Shown here piece by piece: positions 26,601 through 33,951 of a DNA stretch of 64,000 nucleotides. The stretch spans positions 372,001-436,000 of the forward strand of contig CAWFOP010000007.1 of NCBI GenBank assembly GCA_963817465.1. Direction: 5' to 3'. The DNA comes from CAMPKL01 sp963817465 (GTDB lineage: Bacteria > Acidobacteriota > Terriglobia > Bryobacterales > UBA6623). Every line of letters starts with the position of its first letter. Positions within the stretch are counted from its first letter, which is position 1. The translations under genes and the position numbers were made by a program. The notes beneath the pieces are model-generated. The model did not search any database. It saw only the letters and a program-made list of their open reading frames with translations, and had not been told where the DNA came from.

Positions 26601-26761
26601 CGACCGCCACCTCAACCGGCGCGGAGGTGCAACGACCTCTGGCGACGGTGGTGATCGGCGGAGTGATCAGCGCGATGACGCTGACCCTTTTGGTCGTTCC
26701 AGCCTTTTATCCCTGGTTCTCGAGCAGGCGGCGGAGCGCGGAGACGGCGGAAAAGCCGTGA
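23654..26761 (+). CDS. Heavy-metal efflux RND pump (CzcA/CusA family)
   Basis: 1035 residues. ATG at 23654 begins MVTKLIDAFLDRPYLVVMG; the frame opens 27 bases earlier inside the adaptor gene. HME-RND features: helix 1 then IPVDAFPDLTNNQVSIVAEAPGMAAVEVEDLVTFPIE, two large periplasmic loops, twelve helices, and the proton-relay helix 4 reading AVDFGVMIEGAIVVVENSVRR. Where CzcA has DFG...D...E, the second acidic residue here is Glu. The family exports divalent (Co/Zn/Cd/Ni) or monovalent (Cu/Ag) ions; the exact ion cannot be read from sequence. No Met-rich binding path was obvious, so a divalent ion is favoured slightly. Confidence 0.94.
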   Translation: MVTKLIDAFLDRPYLVVMGLGALLAIGLWAMLNIPVDAFPDLTNNQVSIVAEAPGMAAVEVEDLVTFPIESALMGIPNTQEVRSLSKLGLSMITVVFDDDVPSLQARQLVSERLLDARSSLPDGVNPQMGLFATPFGEVFQYTVQNTNPGNGLSAMDLKTLHDWEIKYQLRAIPGVADVVTWGGLTKRFEVIVDPRRLRSYGLSLRDVFERLRDNNANLSAGFIEHASEQYSVRGLGRAQTPEELGAIVLTAQGGTPVRISDVAEVRVGNVPRQGAVTRDGAGETLSGMVIMLKGQNSKTIIERIKNAIADMAPSLPEGVTLAPFYDQAEVIDGTIRTVRNNLLEGGALVIVVLFFALGQLRAAAIVAAVIPLSMLGGFIGMTVAGISANLMSLGAVDFGVMIEGAIVVVENSVRRLHEAEASGEKVDRMEVVRQSVHEVAPPVLAGVSIMIIVYMPVLSLQGLEGRMFRPMAVTVCAAVLTSLMLALFFLPTASRFVLRGDDKEGALARLLMKGETVYEKILGKVLDHRYLAVAVTLLLVSSAVGSLAFIGTEFMPRLDEGSILVQTLKLPSISLSESVRVQEEIEQELSALPEVTSVVSKIGRPDFATEAMGIYEADTYINLLPHDQWKSAATKEGLIDVMAARLERIPGVVYNFTQPMAMRLDETVSGVRADVALKIFGDDASVLEDLADKILAQMSQVPGAADVQRGVFSGAAEWRVRIRRDELARFGLNVSDVQELLGAAISGREATEVIDGRRRFQTVIRLPKRYRSNIEELRNLQLQTAGGAWVRLADVADVSEESTPEVIQRENSQRRLVVQCNVRGRDVGGFVAEAQRVIRANVDLPVGYFLKWGGQFENQERAMSRLAIVTPTALLLIFLINYLTFRSIRLSLLVLMLAPFATVGGVAALWLRGMNLNVSASIGFITVFGIATIDGLVLVSAINRRLAQGMAMRPALLEAARTRVRPVVMISLVAALGLLPMATATSTGAEVQRPLATVVIGGVISAMTLTLLVVPAFYPWFSSRRRSAETAEKP

Positions 26762-26920
26762 AAAAACAGACCCGACCGCGCCCTTCCGCTAGAGGAAAAA
26801 CCTCGTCATCGATTAGTGATACCCGGAAAACGTCCTGAATCTTGTTCTGATAGGTCAGCAACCGGACTCAAACGACCCGCGAGCGGTCACGACTTCGTTT
26901 TTGGAGTGAAGGGAGAGGAA

Positions 26921-27278
26921 TGGTGGAGGCGGCGGGAATTGAACCCGCGTCCGAGAGAGACCCCCACAAAGAGCCTACATGCTTATTCCATTCAAAAGTC
27001 TCGATCGCCTCCGAGGGAACGGACAAGCTGGAAGCGATCCAGTCCGATTAATCTCGACCTGCGGCTCCGAACAGAAGCCCTCGGTCCAGCCCGCTGAAAT
27101 GTCACCCCGAACGGCTTGACGGGCCCGCCATCCGGGACGCGCTACCTAGTAATTAAGCAGCGTATGCGAACTGCGTGTTGTTATTGGCAGTTATCAGTGT
27201 CCGATCGTTTTACGGGAGCTCGGAACCCGGCATGCCTCTCTGTGTCGGTTGCAATCCCGTCGAATCCAGGACGCCCCC
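26921..27278 (-). ncRNA. ssrA: tmRNA (SsrA), one-piece
   Basis: On the minus strand the 5' end GGGGGCG (27278-27272) pairs with CGCCTCC next to the encoded CCA (26923-26921), giving the tRNA-like half; the T arm reads GGGTTCAATTCCCGCC, close to the consensus. The internal reading frame (27188 down to 27153) encodes the tag ANNNTQFAYAA followed by TAA, ending in the Ala-Ala seen by ClpXP. This RNA rescues ribosomes stalled on broken mRNA and marks their products for proteolysis. Length of 358 bases is normal. Confidence 0.96.
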
Positions 27279-27335
27279 ATTCCACAACTCATTGTATGTG
27301 ATGCCGCAAGCCCTGGCTAGGTTGCGGAAACCAGG

Positions 27336-27899
27336 TCAGGCGCCCTGCCAGCGCTTCGCGCCCTCGTCGTGAAGGCCGAACAGGTCCAGCAGCCGGCAGA
27401 CGCCCTGCTCGACGATCTCCTCGACCGTACTGGGCCGATTGTAGAAATCAGGCATCGGCGGGGCGATGACCGCGCCGATCTCCGCCGCGGCCGTCATGGC
27501 GCGCAGGTGTCCGAGGTGCAGCGGCGATTCGCGCACCACCAGCACGAGCCGGCGGCGCTCCTTGAGCGTCACGTCCGCGGCGCGCGTCAGCAGATTGCCG
27601 GCGAGCCCGTGCGCGATCGACGAGAGCGTGTGAACCGAACAAGGCGCGATGATCATGCCTTCGGTGAGGAATGAACCGCTGGCGATCGACGCTCCGACCT
27701 GCTCAAGAGGATGGAACACCGTTGCTAACTGCTTCAAATCATTGAGCAATAGGCCGGTTTCGTGGTGAACCGTTTTTTCCGCCGGACGACTCACGACCAG
27801 GTGGGTTTCAACGTCGTCCATCCGCTTGAGCTTCTCGAGCAGGCGCACGCCATAGGCCGCGCCGCTGGCGCCGCTGATCCCGACCACGATACGTTTCAT
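27336..27899 (-). CDS. ubiX: Flavin prenyltransferase UbiX
   Basis: About 187 residues from ATG at 27899 (MKRIVVGISGASGAAYGVRLLE) with GAGGT just upstream; the frame extends further back without family character. Motifs: the FMN site GISGASGAAYG, GSFLTEGMIIAPCSVHTLSSIAHGLAGNLLTRAADVTLKERRRL, and VVRESPLHLGHL, then APPMPDFYNRP. The enzyme joins dimethylallyl phosphate to FMN to make prenylated FMN, the cofactor of UbiD-type decarboxylases. No ubiD gene is near; it may lie elsewhere. A 180-bp divergent spacer separates it from the XRE regulator gene. Confidence 0.95.
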   Translation of the reverse strand: MKRIVVGISGASGAAYGVRLLEKLKRMDDVETHLVVSRPAEKTVHHETGLLLNDLKQLATVFHPLEQVGASIASGSFLTEGMIIAPCSVHTLSSIAHGLAGNLLTRAADVTLKERRRLVLVVRESPLHLGHLRAMTAAAEIGAVIAPPMPDFYNRPSTVEEIVEQGVCRLLDLFGLHDEGAKRWQGA

Positions 27900-28079
27900 C
27901 GGCTCGACCTCCGGTCCCTCTTCCGTCGCCCGAACGGGCCTGGCGCCTGTGTTCCGAATGTGGAACAAAATTGCCCTTCGGCGCGGCGTTCCGGGGCGCC
28001 CTCAGTTGGGAGTATTCTATTGCCCCTGGCCTAGTATTATCCTGGCCGCCGACATCTGAGGTACTCTAAACATCGTCTG

Positions 28080-28898
28080 ATGGAGCCAGGACTCAAGCTG
28101 AAGGCGATTCGAGAGAGGCTGGGGCTACGCTACCGCGAGGTGGAAGCAGCCAGCAATCAGATTGCGCAGCGTCACAAAAATCCTGATTTTGCGATCGGGC
28201 TCAGCCGTCTGGCTGACATGGAGAACAAGGGCGTCCTACCCAACATCCATCGGCTCTATACCCTTTGCGCGATCTATCGCCTGGACTTCAACGAAGTGCT
28301 GGGCTGGTACGGCATCGACCTGAACGATATCTGGCGTGACGCTTCCCACTTGCGACCGGAGCGAACTCATCTGGCGAACTTCCGACCGCCGGCCGGCGGC
28401 GCCGTGTCTCTGCCGCTGATGCTCGACCCGGGCGTCGATTTCTCCGAGACGGTATTTTTGAGCCGAATTATTCAACAATGGGGGGAAATACCTCTGAGCC
28501 TGCTCGAAACTCTCGACCTCGATTCAAGCCTCTACGGATTTATCGGCTGGGAAGACAGGCGGATGTACCCGTTGCTCAGGCCGGGGGCGTTGGTCCAGAT
28601 CGACCCATCGCGCGATGAGATCGTCGAGCGCGGCTGGAAGGACGAATTTGATCGTCCGATCTATTTCGTCGAGACCCGCGGGGGCTATGCGTGTTGCTGG
28701 TGCAGTCAGACCGAATCGCACGTGGTCCTGCAGGCCCATTCGGCCTCAGGCGAGCCTTCGGAAGTGTTGGAGCTGAACGAGGTTTCGGTTGTGGGCCAAG
28801 TTCGAGGCATAGCCATGCAGCTCGAACTGCAACCGGATGGCCAAGTCAAGTCGAAGACGAAGGCTCGGCGGCCTCGGCAAGCATCAGTTCGAGAATGA
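28080..28898 (+). CDS. XRE-type transcriptional regulator with LexA/S24-like C-terminal domain
   Basis: 272 residues. Residues 5-75 are a helix-turn-helix domain (LKAIRERLGLRYREVEAASN, then IGLSRLADMENKGVLPNIHRLYTLCAIY). The C-terminal half resembles the S24/LexA fold (GWEDRRMYPLLRPGALVQIDPSR), but where LexA has the catalytic Ser in G-x-S-M-x-P this protein has Arg-Met, and no catalytic Lys is evident. It therefore probably cannot cleave itself and uses the domain for dimerisation or ligand sensing. Two Cys in YACCWCSQ are possible redox or metal ligands. Its 3' end overlaps the opposite gene by 53 bases. Targets are unknown. Confidence 0.8.
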   Translation: MEPGLKLKAIRERLGLRYREVEAASNQIAQRHKNPDFAIGLSRLADMENKGVLPNIHRLYTLCAIYRLDFNEVLGWYGIDLNDIWRDASHLRPERTHLANFRPPAGGAVSLPLMLDPGVDFSETVFLSRIIQQWGEIPLSLLETLDLDSSLYGFIGWEDRRMYPLLRPGALVQIDPSRDEIVERGWKDEFDRPIYFVETRGGYACCWCSQTESHVVLQAHSASGEPSEVLELNEVSVVGQVRGIAMQLELQPDGQVKSKTKARRPRQASVRE

Positions 28899-29280
28899 GC
28901 TCCAGATCCGACGTGTAGAGGAACCGCTCGGCGTCTCCGGCCCCGATGGGAGTCAGCCCGACGTAAGGCTTGAGTGTGGTCCAGGCCTGGATCATGTCAG
29001 ACGGATGATCCTCGGCTTCCCGAAAATACGCTTGGAGATCTTCGCGCTGACATCGTAAATCGAAGTTGAGCCACTCCGCGAAAACGCGCTCGTGACTAGC
29101 CGTCAGCGCGCGATGCGCCTCGTCTTCTCCGTAGATCTGAGACAAGCCGTAGTGGCGGTAACGGCCGCTATTGGGGTCTCGCAAAGACGCGAGATAAGCC
29201 AGTCGGCCGAAGGTCGTCGAAACCTGTGAAAGGGTTTTCGACCATACGTCTTCGATCGCTTCGTCAAACCGATTCGACAC
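28846..29280 (-). CDS. Conserved hypothetical protein, 144 residues
   Basis: Starts GTG at 29280 (MSNRFDEAIEDVWSKTLSQV). It is acidic and mostly helical, with no signal peptide or membrane segment; LRDPNSGRYRHYGLSQIYGEDEAHRAL is the most distinctive stretch and looks conserved in style. No named domain was recognised. It converges on the XRE regulator gene and the two coding ends overlap by 53 bases, so the two transcripts would be antisense to each other there. Confidence 0.6.
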   Translation of the reverse strand: MSNRFDEAIEDVWSKTLSQVSTTFGRLAYLASLRDPNSGRYRHYGLSQIYGEDEAHRALTASHERVFAEWLNFDLRCQREDLQAYFREAEDHPSDMIQAWTTLKPYVGLTPIGAGDAERFLYTSDLELILELMLAEAAEPSSST

Positions 29281-29762
29281 GACTTCTACGCCCGCCCTTA
29301 GTTTGACGTTAAGCCCATTCGGCGCGATCCGTCAACCTGCCGACGCACGCCCCCGCCGGTCCCGTTCGAGTCCGAAACCTTGGCTCCCCGGGAGACCGAT
29401 TCGCGACGGCCCGCGCTCGATGCAAAATCGCGTTAATTGGTCCCGAATAAAACAACAAATAAGCGGGATGTTCCGCTGAACTCCGAGGCGTCCGCCAGGG
29501 AGCGCCGCGGCCTGTCCGCGCTCCTCCCAGCGGGGCTTCGCGGCCCTCTGAACGGGCTCGTTCCGAAGCCGGAAAATCGGATAAAAGCATTAACCTTTTC
29601 GCCTTTTTCTACTTAGCATCAGCATCGTCGACAGCAGAAATGTCGACAGCAAAATCGACAGCGAATAATCGGCCCCGCGACTGAAGCTCCCCATCCAAGG
29701 GCGCGGCGGGATCGAAGTTCGCTGCGACGAGGGATAAGTCTGTTTTCGGAGGTTTAGTCAGA
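29281..29762. other. Intergenic region with promoter-like AT-rich blocks
   Basis: About 480 bases without a convincing gene. AT-richer stretches at 29430-29460 and 29575-29670 stand out from the GC-rich flanks. The second contains the TCGACAGC repeats listed separately. A strong Shine-Dalgarno (GGAGG) at the right end belongs to the following Cys-rich peptide gene. Confidence 0.5.
29628..29662. repeat. Three direct TCGACAGC copies
   Basis: TCGACAGC occurs at 29628-29635, 29643-29650 and 29655-29662, with A-rich spacers and start-to-start spacings of 15 and 12 bases. They lie about 100-135 bases upstream of the ATG at 29763 and look like an iteron or operator set for a DNA-binding protein. 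Confidence 0.6.
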
Positions 29763-29949
29763 ATGTTGAAACGCACCTTGATCGCCGCCTTTTTCACCGC
29801 CCAATTGGCGCTGTTCGGATCGCTCGTCGGTTTCACCGCGCCCAAGGCTGGAGAAGCAGCCGACCATCAAACAGGGCACCTATCCGCTGTGCTTCCCGGA
29901 CGAATGCTGCTGGGATGGCTCTTGCGAAGACGACGACGGCGACAACTAG
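29763..29949 (+). CDS. Small exported Cys-rich acidic peptide (frameshift near 29850)
   Basis: ATG at 29763 follows GGAGG with 10-base spacing. The start, MLKRTLIAAFFTAQLALFG and SLVGFTAPKA, is a clean signal peptide. The frame then drifts into an Arg-rich tail to 30071, but a one-base shift near 29850 gives LEKQPTIKQGTYPLCFPDE, CCWDGSCEDDDGDN and a stop at 29947-29949: four Cys, Trp and an acidic end, looking like a finished peptide of about 61 residues. I favour the shifted reading. It might bind metal or form disulfides outside the cell. No known family was recognised. Confidence 0.55.
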
Positions 29950-30106
29950 CCTTAGATTGCGCTGTCCGGCTCGGTTGCGAGGCGCCGCTTGACCGTCTCG
30001 CAGCCGAGGCCGCAAAGATCACGTCTAGATTTTTCATTATCCCTCGTGCTTTTCACGATCGCGTGATATGATTTTCTTGAAATCTTCCGAGGTTTCCTGA
30101 AAAGTT

Positions 30107-30904
30107 GTGGATGGCGTAGCGGTCATGCTGATTCTCGCTCAGGCGGCGGTTCTCGGAGCCGCCGGCTGGATGCTTTGGCGCATGGCGTTATTCGGCTTAG
30201 CCAAACGCTTCCCCTTTTTGTCGGCCTACACTGCCGTCACCGCGGCACTCGTGGTCGACAGCTTGGTCGCGAGGATACTCATCCAGTACGCGGCCTCCAA
30301 AGAAGCCCGCATCACGCTGATGCGCCGGCAGTTTTACGTGTGGCTCGCCTTCACCTTGGCGGAAGCGGTGCTGGCGTTGATTGTCGTCCTCGAGCTCAAT
30401 AGTCGCTTTCTTGATCCGTATCCGGCGCTTCGAAAAGTCGCGGACCGAGCCCTCCAAGGCGGATTGATCGTTGTTTCGATCGGCGTTCTGATCGGCGTGC
30501 TCACGGGCCCGGAAGCGCTCATTCGCACCATGCGCGGGTTCAGTCACTTCGGGGGCGTGCTGCTCGCGACGGCGTTGTTGCTGTTGTGCGGGCTGGTGGT
30601 GATCTTCACCCGGCATTTCCGGCTCGAAGCAACCCGGAATCTGAAAACGGCCCTGATCGGAGTCGGCGCTCTGTTCGGCTCCATGGTCGTTTGGGAAACG
30701 GCGGCCGGAATCGCCTCGACGATTTCTCCTGAGTCCCTCGGCGTGGTCCAAGCCGGCATCTTGGCGGTCGCCTTCGTCTGGCTCGGGTGGCGCTTCTCGC
30801 CTCAGGAGGATCGGGCTCTGGCCGTGGTCCCTGTCTCGTCTAATTCAGCGTTGGAACGCCTCGAGGCGCTCAATGAAATGATGTCGCGACCTTTCGAATC
30901 ATGA
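30107..30904 (+). CDS. Multi-helix integral membrane protein of unknown function
   Basis: 265 residues with about seven hydrophobic segments (VMLILAQAAVLGAAGWMLW, FLSAYTAVTAALVVDSLVA, FYVWLAFTLAEAVLALIVVL, ALQGGLIVVSIGVLIGVL and others) and a soluble C-terminal tail. Start GTG at 30107; ATG at 30125 is an alternative. A TATGAT element lies near 30065. The arrangement resembles seven-helix sensor-like membrane proteins seen repeatedly in acidobacterial genomes, but no family name is justified. It overlaps the next gene by four bases (ATGA), so the two products probably work together. Confidence 0.65.
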   Translation: MDGVAVMLILAQAAVLGAAGWMLWRMALFGLAKRFPFLSAYTAVTAALVVDSLVARILIQYAASKEARITLMRRQFYVWLAFTLAEAVLALIVVLELNSRFLDPYPALRKVADRALQGGLIVVSIGVLIGVLTGPEALIRTMRGFSHFGGVLLATALLLLCGLVVIFTRHFRLEATRNLKTALIGVGALFGSMVVWETAAGIASTISPESLGVVQAGILAVAFVWLGWRFSPQEDRALAVVPVSSNSALERLEALNEMMSRPFES

Positions 30905-31407
30905 CTTACATCGCCCTCATTCTGCTTTCGTTTCTCGCCGGCGCCGCGTTTGCTGGGCTCTGCTTCAGGGTTCCCCGGACCGGGGCATCGCGCACGCCTT
31001 CCTACTTCGACACGTCCGCCGCCGCGCAGGCTCTCGGAGCGGTTGCGCGGGTCTTTGAACCCGACGACCAGCGCTATGTCGCGCTGACCGGAGCGAACCA
31101 GCGATCTCGTTTCCGGAGGCAGCGCCGCCATGCAATGAGATTGTTTCTCCGTCAAACTCGCCTGGAGTTTCACGCCATCATGCGCGACGCAAGCGCGGCG
31201 GCCAAGCATGAAACCCCCGAATACGGAGCGCAGTTGGCCGCCCTTTCGCTGAAGTTCAATCGCCTTTATTGGGCGCTGTGGATGCGGGCGCAATTCTCTT
31301 GTCTGCTGTTTCGCCCGATCCCGCGCGCCAAGCTCATCGAACTGGTCGGCTGTTCGCGAGGACTGCCGGCGGGGTTAGCTTTGAGCCGCCATCCGGCAGG
31401 CGCCTGA
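30901..31407 (+). CDS. Membrane-anchored hypothetical protein
   Basis: 168 residues. A single N-terminal hydrophobic helix (MTYIALILLSFLAGAAFAGLC) is followed by a basic helical cytoplasmic region (ANQRSRFRRQRRHAMRLFLRQTRLEFHAIM). Start overlaps the stop of the seven-helix protein. No known family recognised. The pairing of a multi-helix protein with a small anchored partner suggests a two-part membrane complex; function cannot be stated. Confidence 0.6.
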   Translation: MTYIALILLSFLAGAAFAGLCFRVPRTGASRTPSYFDTSAAAQALGAVARVFEPDDQRYVALTGANQRSRFRRQRRHAMRLFLRQTRLEFHAIMRDASAAAKHETPEYGAQLAALSLKFNRLYWALWMRAQFSCLLFRPIPRAKLIELVGCSRGLPAGLALSRHPAGA

Positions 31408-31481
31408 GTCGTCGGCAACAGTCCTTTCGCAACCGGAGTGGATAATGGAGGGTCGGAGCCCGCCGGCGCCCGACCCCCGGA

Positions 31482-32222
31482 GTGCGAATCAGCGCGACCA
31501 TCGTAACCCTCAACGAGGAGAGAAACCTTGCTCGGGCTCTTTCGTCGCTCGAATTTTGCGACGAAATCGTCGTGGTCGACAGCGGTTCGAGCGACGGCAC
31601 CGCCGATCTGGCTCGCCGCCGAGGCGCTCGCGTCATCCATCACGACTGGCCCGGCTACGCCGCTCAGAAAAACTTCGCCGCCTCCAGCGCTTCGAACGAT
31701 TGGATTCTGTCGCTCGACGCCGATGAAGAGGTCAGCCCGCGCCTGCGAGAGTCTATTCAAGCGCTTCAAGAACGAGAATCCAACCGGGCCGGCTATCAAT
31801 TCCCGCGCTTGGCGCAATATCTGGGCCGCTGGATTCGCCACGGCGGCTGGTATCCCGACCGCAAGGTCCGCCTCTACGACCGTCGCCGAGCGACTTGGCG
31901 CGGCGAATTCGTTCACGAATCGATTGTGGTCGACGGCCCGGTCGGCCAGCTCGACGGCGATTTGCTGCACTTTACCTGCGATTCGCTGGCCGACCACGTC
32001 GGCCGCATCAATCGCTATACGGATTTGGCCGCCGCGGAGCTGCGTCAGAGCGGAGCCTCCCCAGGCTTAGCTCGCTTGCTGCTTTCGCCGCCTTGGGCGT
32101 TTTTCAAAAGCTTCGCGTTGCAGCAGGGCTTTCGCGACGGGGTGCACGGGCTTCTGATCGCCTCGATGGCGGCGGCGTACGTGTTCCTCAAATACGCCAA
32201 GGCGCGCACGGCGACGCCATGA
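31482..32222 (+). CDS. Glycosyltransferase family 2, WaaE/KdtX-like
   Basis: 246 residues from GTG at 31482 (MRISATIVTLNEERNLARAL). GT-A features: EIVVVDSGSSDGTADLA, and the DxD-type metal site WILSLDADEEVSPRL. HHDWPGYAAQKNFA, RLAQYLGRWIRHGGWYPDRKVRLYDR and HFTCDSLADHVGRINRYT are diagnostic of the LPS core glucosyl/heptosyl transferase branch around WaaE. It acts at the inner membrane on lipid A-core precursors, which fits lpxD three genes on. The stop overlaps the next GT start by four bases (ATGA). Confidence 0.9.
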   Translation: MRISATIVTLNEERNLARALSSLEFCDEIVVVDSGSSDGTADLARRRGARVIHHDWPGYAAQKNFAASSASNDWILSLDADEEVSPRLRESIQALQERESNRAGYQFPRLAQYLGRWIRHGGWYPDRKVRLYDRRRATWRGEFVHESIVVDGPVGQLDGDLLHFTCDSLADHVGRINRYTDLAAAELRQSGASPGLARLLLSPPWAFFKSFALQQGFRDGVHGLLIASMAAAYVFLKYAKARTATP

Positions 32223-33121
32223 GGGTGCTGCATCTCGACGCCGGGCGCGAAATGCGCGGGGGCCAACGCCAACTGCGGATGTTGCTCCGCGGACTTGCCG
32301 AGCGCGGGATCGACCAGGAGCTGCTGGCGCGGGGGCCTCTGGCCGCAGCCGAGTCGGCCGCGCGCCTGACGCCGCTCGCTGTTCGCCGGCGCGCGCGTGA
32401 GGCGGATCTGATTCACGCCCATGACGCGCGCAGCCACACGCTCGCCGCGATCGTTTGCCCCGGAGTTCCTCTGGCCGTCTCGCGCCGGGTCGCTTTTCCG
32501 CCCCGGCGAGGCGTCGCTTCCGCGTGGAAATACGCCCGCGTCGACCTTTACCTGGCGGTTTCCGAACATGTCGCTCAGCAGTTGCGAGAAGCGGGAATCG
32601 ACTCGCGCCGCATTCGTGTGGTCTATGACGGGGTCGAATTGCCGGACCGCCCACCTGAGCTTCCCGCGGCATCGGGTTCTCCAAGGGCGGGAGTTCTCGA
32701 TGTCGACGACTCGCTCAAGCTCATCGAGCTGGCTTGCGAAAGCTGTCGGCTAGCGGGCGTCGAGGCCTTCGTGGATGCCCGTTTGGATCGCGTGCTCGAC
32801 AACTCAGACTTCCTGCTCTACCTCACTGCATCGGAGGGCCTCGGCTCGGCGCTGCTCGCCGCGGCCGCGCACGGACGCCCGGCTATCGCCAGCCGCGTCG
32901 GCGGAGTTCCGGAGGTTGTCGTTCACGAAAAAACCGGACTATTGGTCGAGAACCGCACTGACGACGTCGCCGGCGCGATCAAACGGTTCGCGGAAAATCG
33001 AACGTTGCTGCGCGCGTGCGGGGCCGCCGCATTCGAGCGAGCGAGAGCGCAATTCTCCGATGATATGATGGTCTCGCGAACGCTCGAGGCCTACCGCGAG
33101 CTGCTCAAATCCAAACCGTGA
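32219..33121 (+). CDS. Glycosyltransferase family 4, short form
   Basis: 300 residues from ATG at 32219. MRVLHLDAGREMRGGQRQLR is the acceptor-domain P-loop-like start and IHAHDARSHTLAAIV follows; the C-terminal site is LYLTASEGLGSALLAAAAHGRPAIASRVGGVPEVV. It is shorter than the usual 350-400 because the region between the two domains (about residues 155-200) is trimmed. Likely adds a sugar to LPS core or a related glycolipid, given its neighbours. It overlaps the GT2 gene by four bases and the prepilin peptidase gene by four bases (GTGA). Confidence 0.86.
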   Translation: MRVLHLDAGREMRGGQRQLRMLLRGLAERGIDQELLARGPLAAAESAARLTPLAVRRRAREADLIHAHDARSHTLAAIVCPGVPLAVSRRVAFPPRRGVASAWKYARVDLYLAVSEHVAQQLREAGIDSRRIRVVYDGVELPDRPPELPAASGSPRAGVLDVDDSLKLIELACESCRLAGVEAFVDARLDRVLDNSDFLLYLTASEGLGSALLAAAAHGRPAIASRVGGVPEVVVHEKTGLLVENRTDDVAGAIKRFAENRTLLRACGAAAFERARAQFSDDMMVSRTLEAYRELLKSKP

Positions 33122-33951
33122 CCCTGCTAGCCTTTCTTGCCGGGCTGATCCTGGGAAGCTTCCTCAACGTCTGCATTCATCGCTGGCCCCTGGAGGAATC
33201 GGTTGTGGCGCCGCGGTCGCGGTGCCCGCAGTGTAAGAGCCCGATTTCCTGGCGCGACAACATTCCCGTCTTCAGCTACATCTTGCTGCACGGACGTTGC
33301 CGACATTGCGGCGAGCCGATTTCCAAACGCTATCCGATTGTGGAACTGCTGACGGGCGCTCTCTTCGCGGGGCTGTTTCACAAGTACGGACTTCAGCCTT
33401 TCACCTACAAATGCGCGCTGTTCACCGCGATGATGATCGTCCTGGTCGCGACCGACTTTGAACAGTACATTCTGCCGGATGAGATCACGCTGGGAGGTTT
33501 GGCGATAGGCCTCGCGTTGAGCCCGTTCATCCTCATTCCGGCCGGCGGGACGCAATTGATTTGGCTGTTGACCGGGGTCTCGCCCGCTCCTTGGCAGCAG
33601 TCTCTGGCCGAATCAGCCTTCGGGGCGGTCTTTTTTGGGGGAATGCTATGGGCCTTGCGCGAAATCTACTATCGAGTACGCGGCGTTGACGGATTGGGAT
33701 TCGGCGACGTCAAGATGGTCGCGATGATGGGCGCCTTTTGGGGCGTGGTCGATACGATGATGATGTTGATCATCGGGTCGGTTTTGGGGGCGGTGATCGG
33801 GGCCGCGATCGTGCTGCTGGGCGGCAAGAAATGGACGCATGAGCTGCCCTACGGCAGCTATCTCGGCGCGGCGGCGATCATCGTCGTTTTATGGGGAGAT
33901 GCGTTGCTCGGTGCGTATTGGAGCGCTCTACGCGAGGCGGCGGGCGGATGA
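33118..33951 (+). CDS. pilD: Prepilin leader peptidase / N-methyltransferase (A24)
   Basis: 277 residues, GTG start overlapping the GT4 stop. Bifunctional type IV prepilin peptidase: an N-terminal DUF3633-like methylase part with zinc Cys pairs (RCPQCKSPISWRDNIPVFSY and CRHCGEPISKRYP), then membrane helices with the two catalytic Asp, in ATDFEQYILPDE and GLGFGDVKMVA. It cuts the leader from prepilin-like proteins and methylates the new N-terminus at the inner membrane. No pilus genes are adjacent, though a TadZ/CpaE-like gene lies at 39.8 kb. lpxD overlaps its 3' end. Confidence 0.95.
   Translation: MTLLAFLAGLILGSFLNVCIHRWPLEESVVAPRSRCPQCKSPISWRDNIPVFSYILLHGRCRHCGEPISKRYPIVELLTGALFAGLFHKYGLQPFTYKCALFTAMMIVLVATDFEQYILPDEITLGGLAIGLALSPFILIPAGGTQLIWLLTGVSPAPWQQSLAESAFGAVFFGGMLWALREIYYRVRGVDGLGFGDVKMVAMMGAFWGVVDTMMMLIIGSVLGAVIGAAIVLLGGKKWTHELPYGSYLGAAAIIVVLWGDALLGAYWSALREAAGG

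Noticed and set aside
29763..30071. Unshifted 102-codon reading of the Cys-rich peptide gene
   Set aside because: After the signal peptide it turns Arg-rich and featureless, whereas the shifted frame has clustered Cys and a natural stop.
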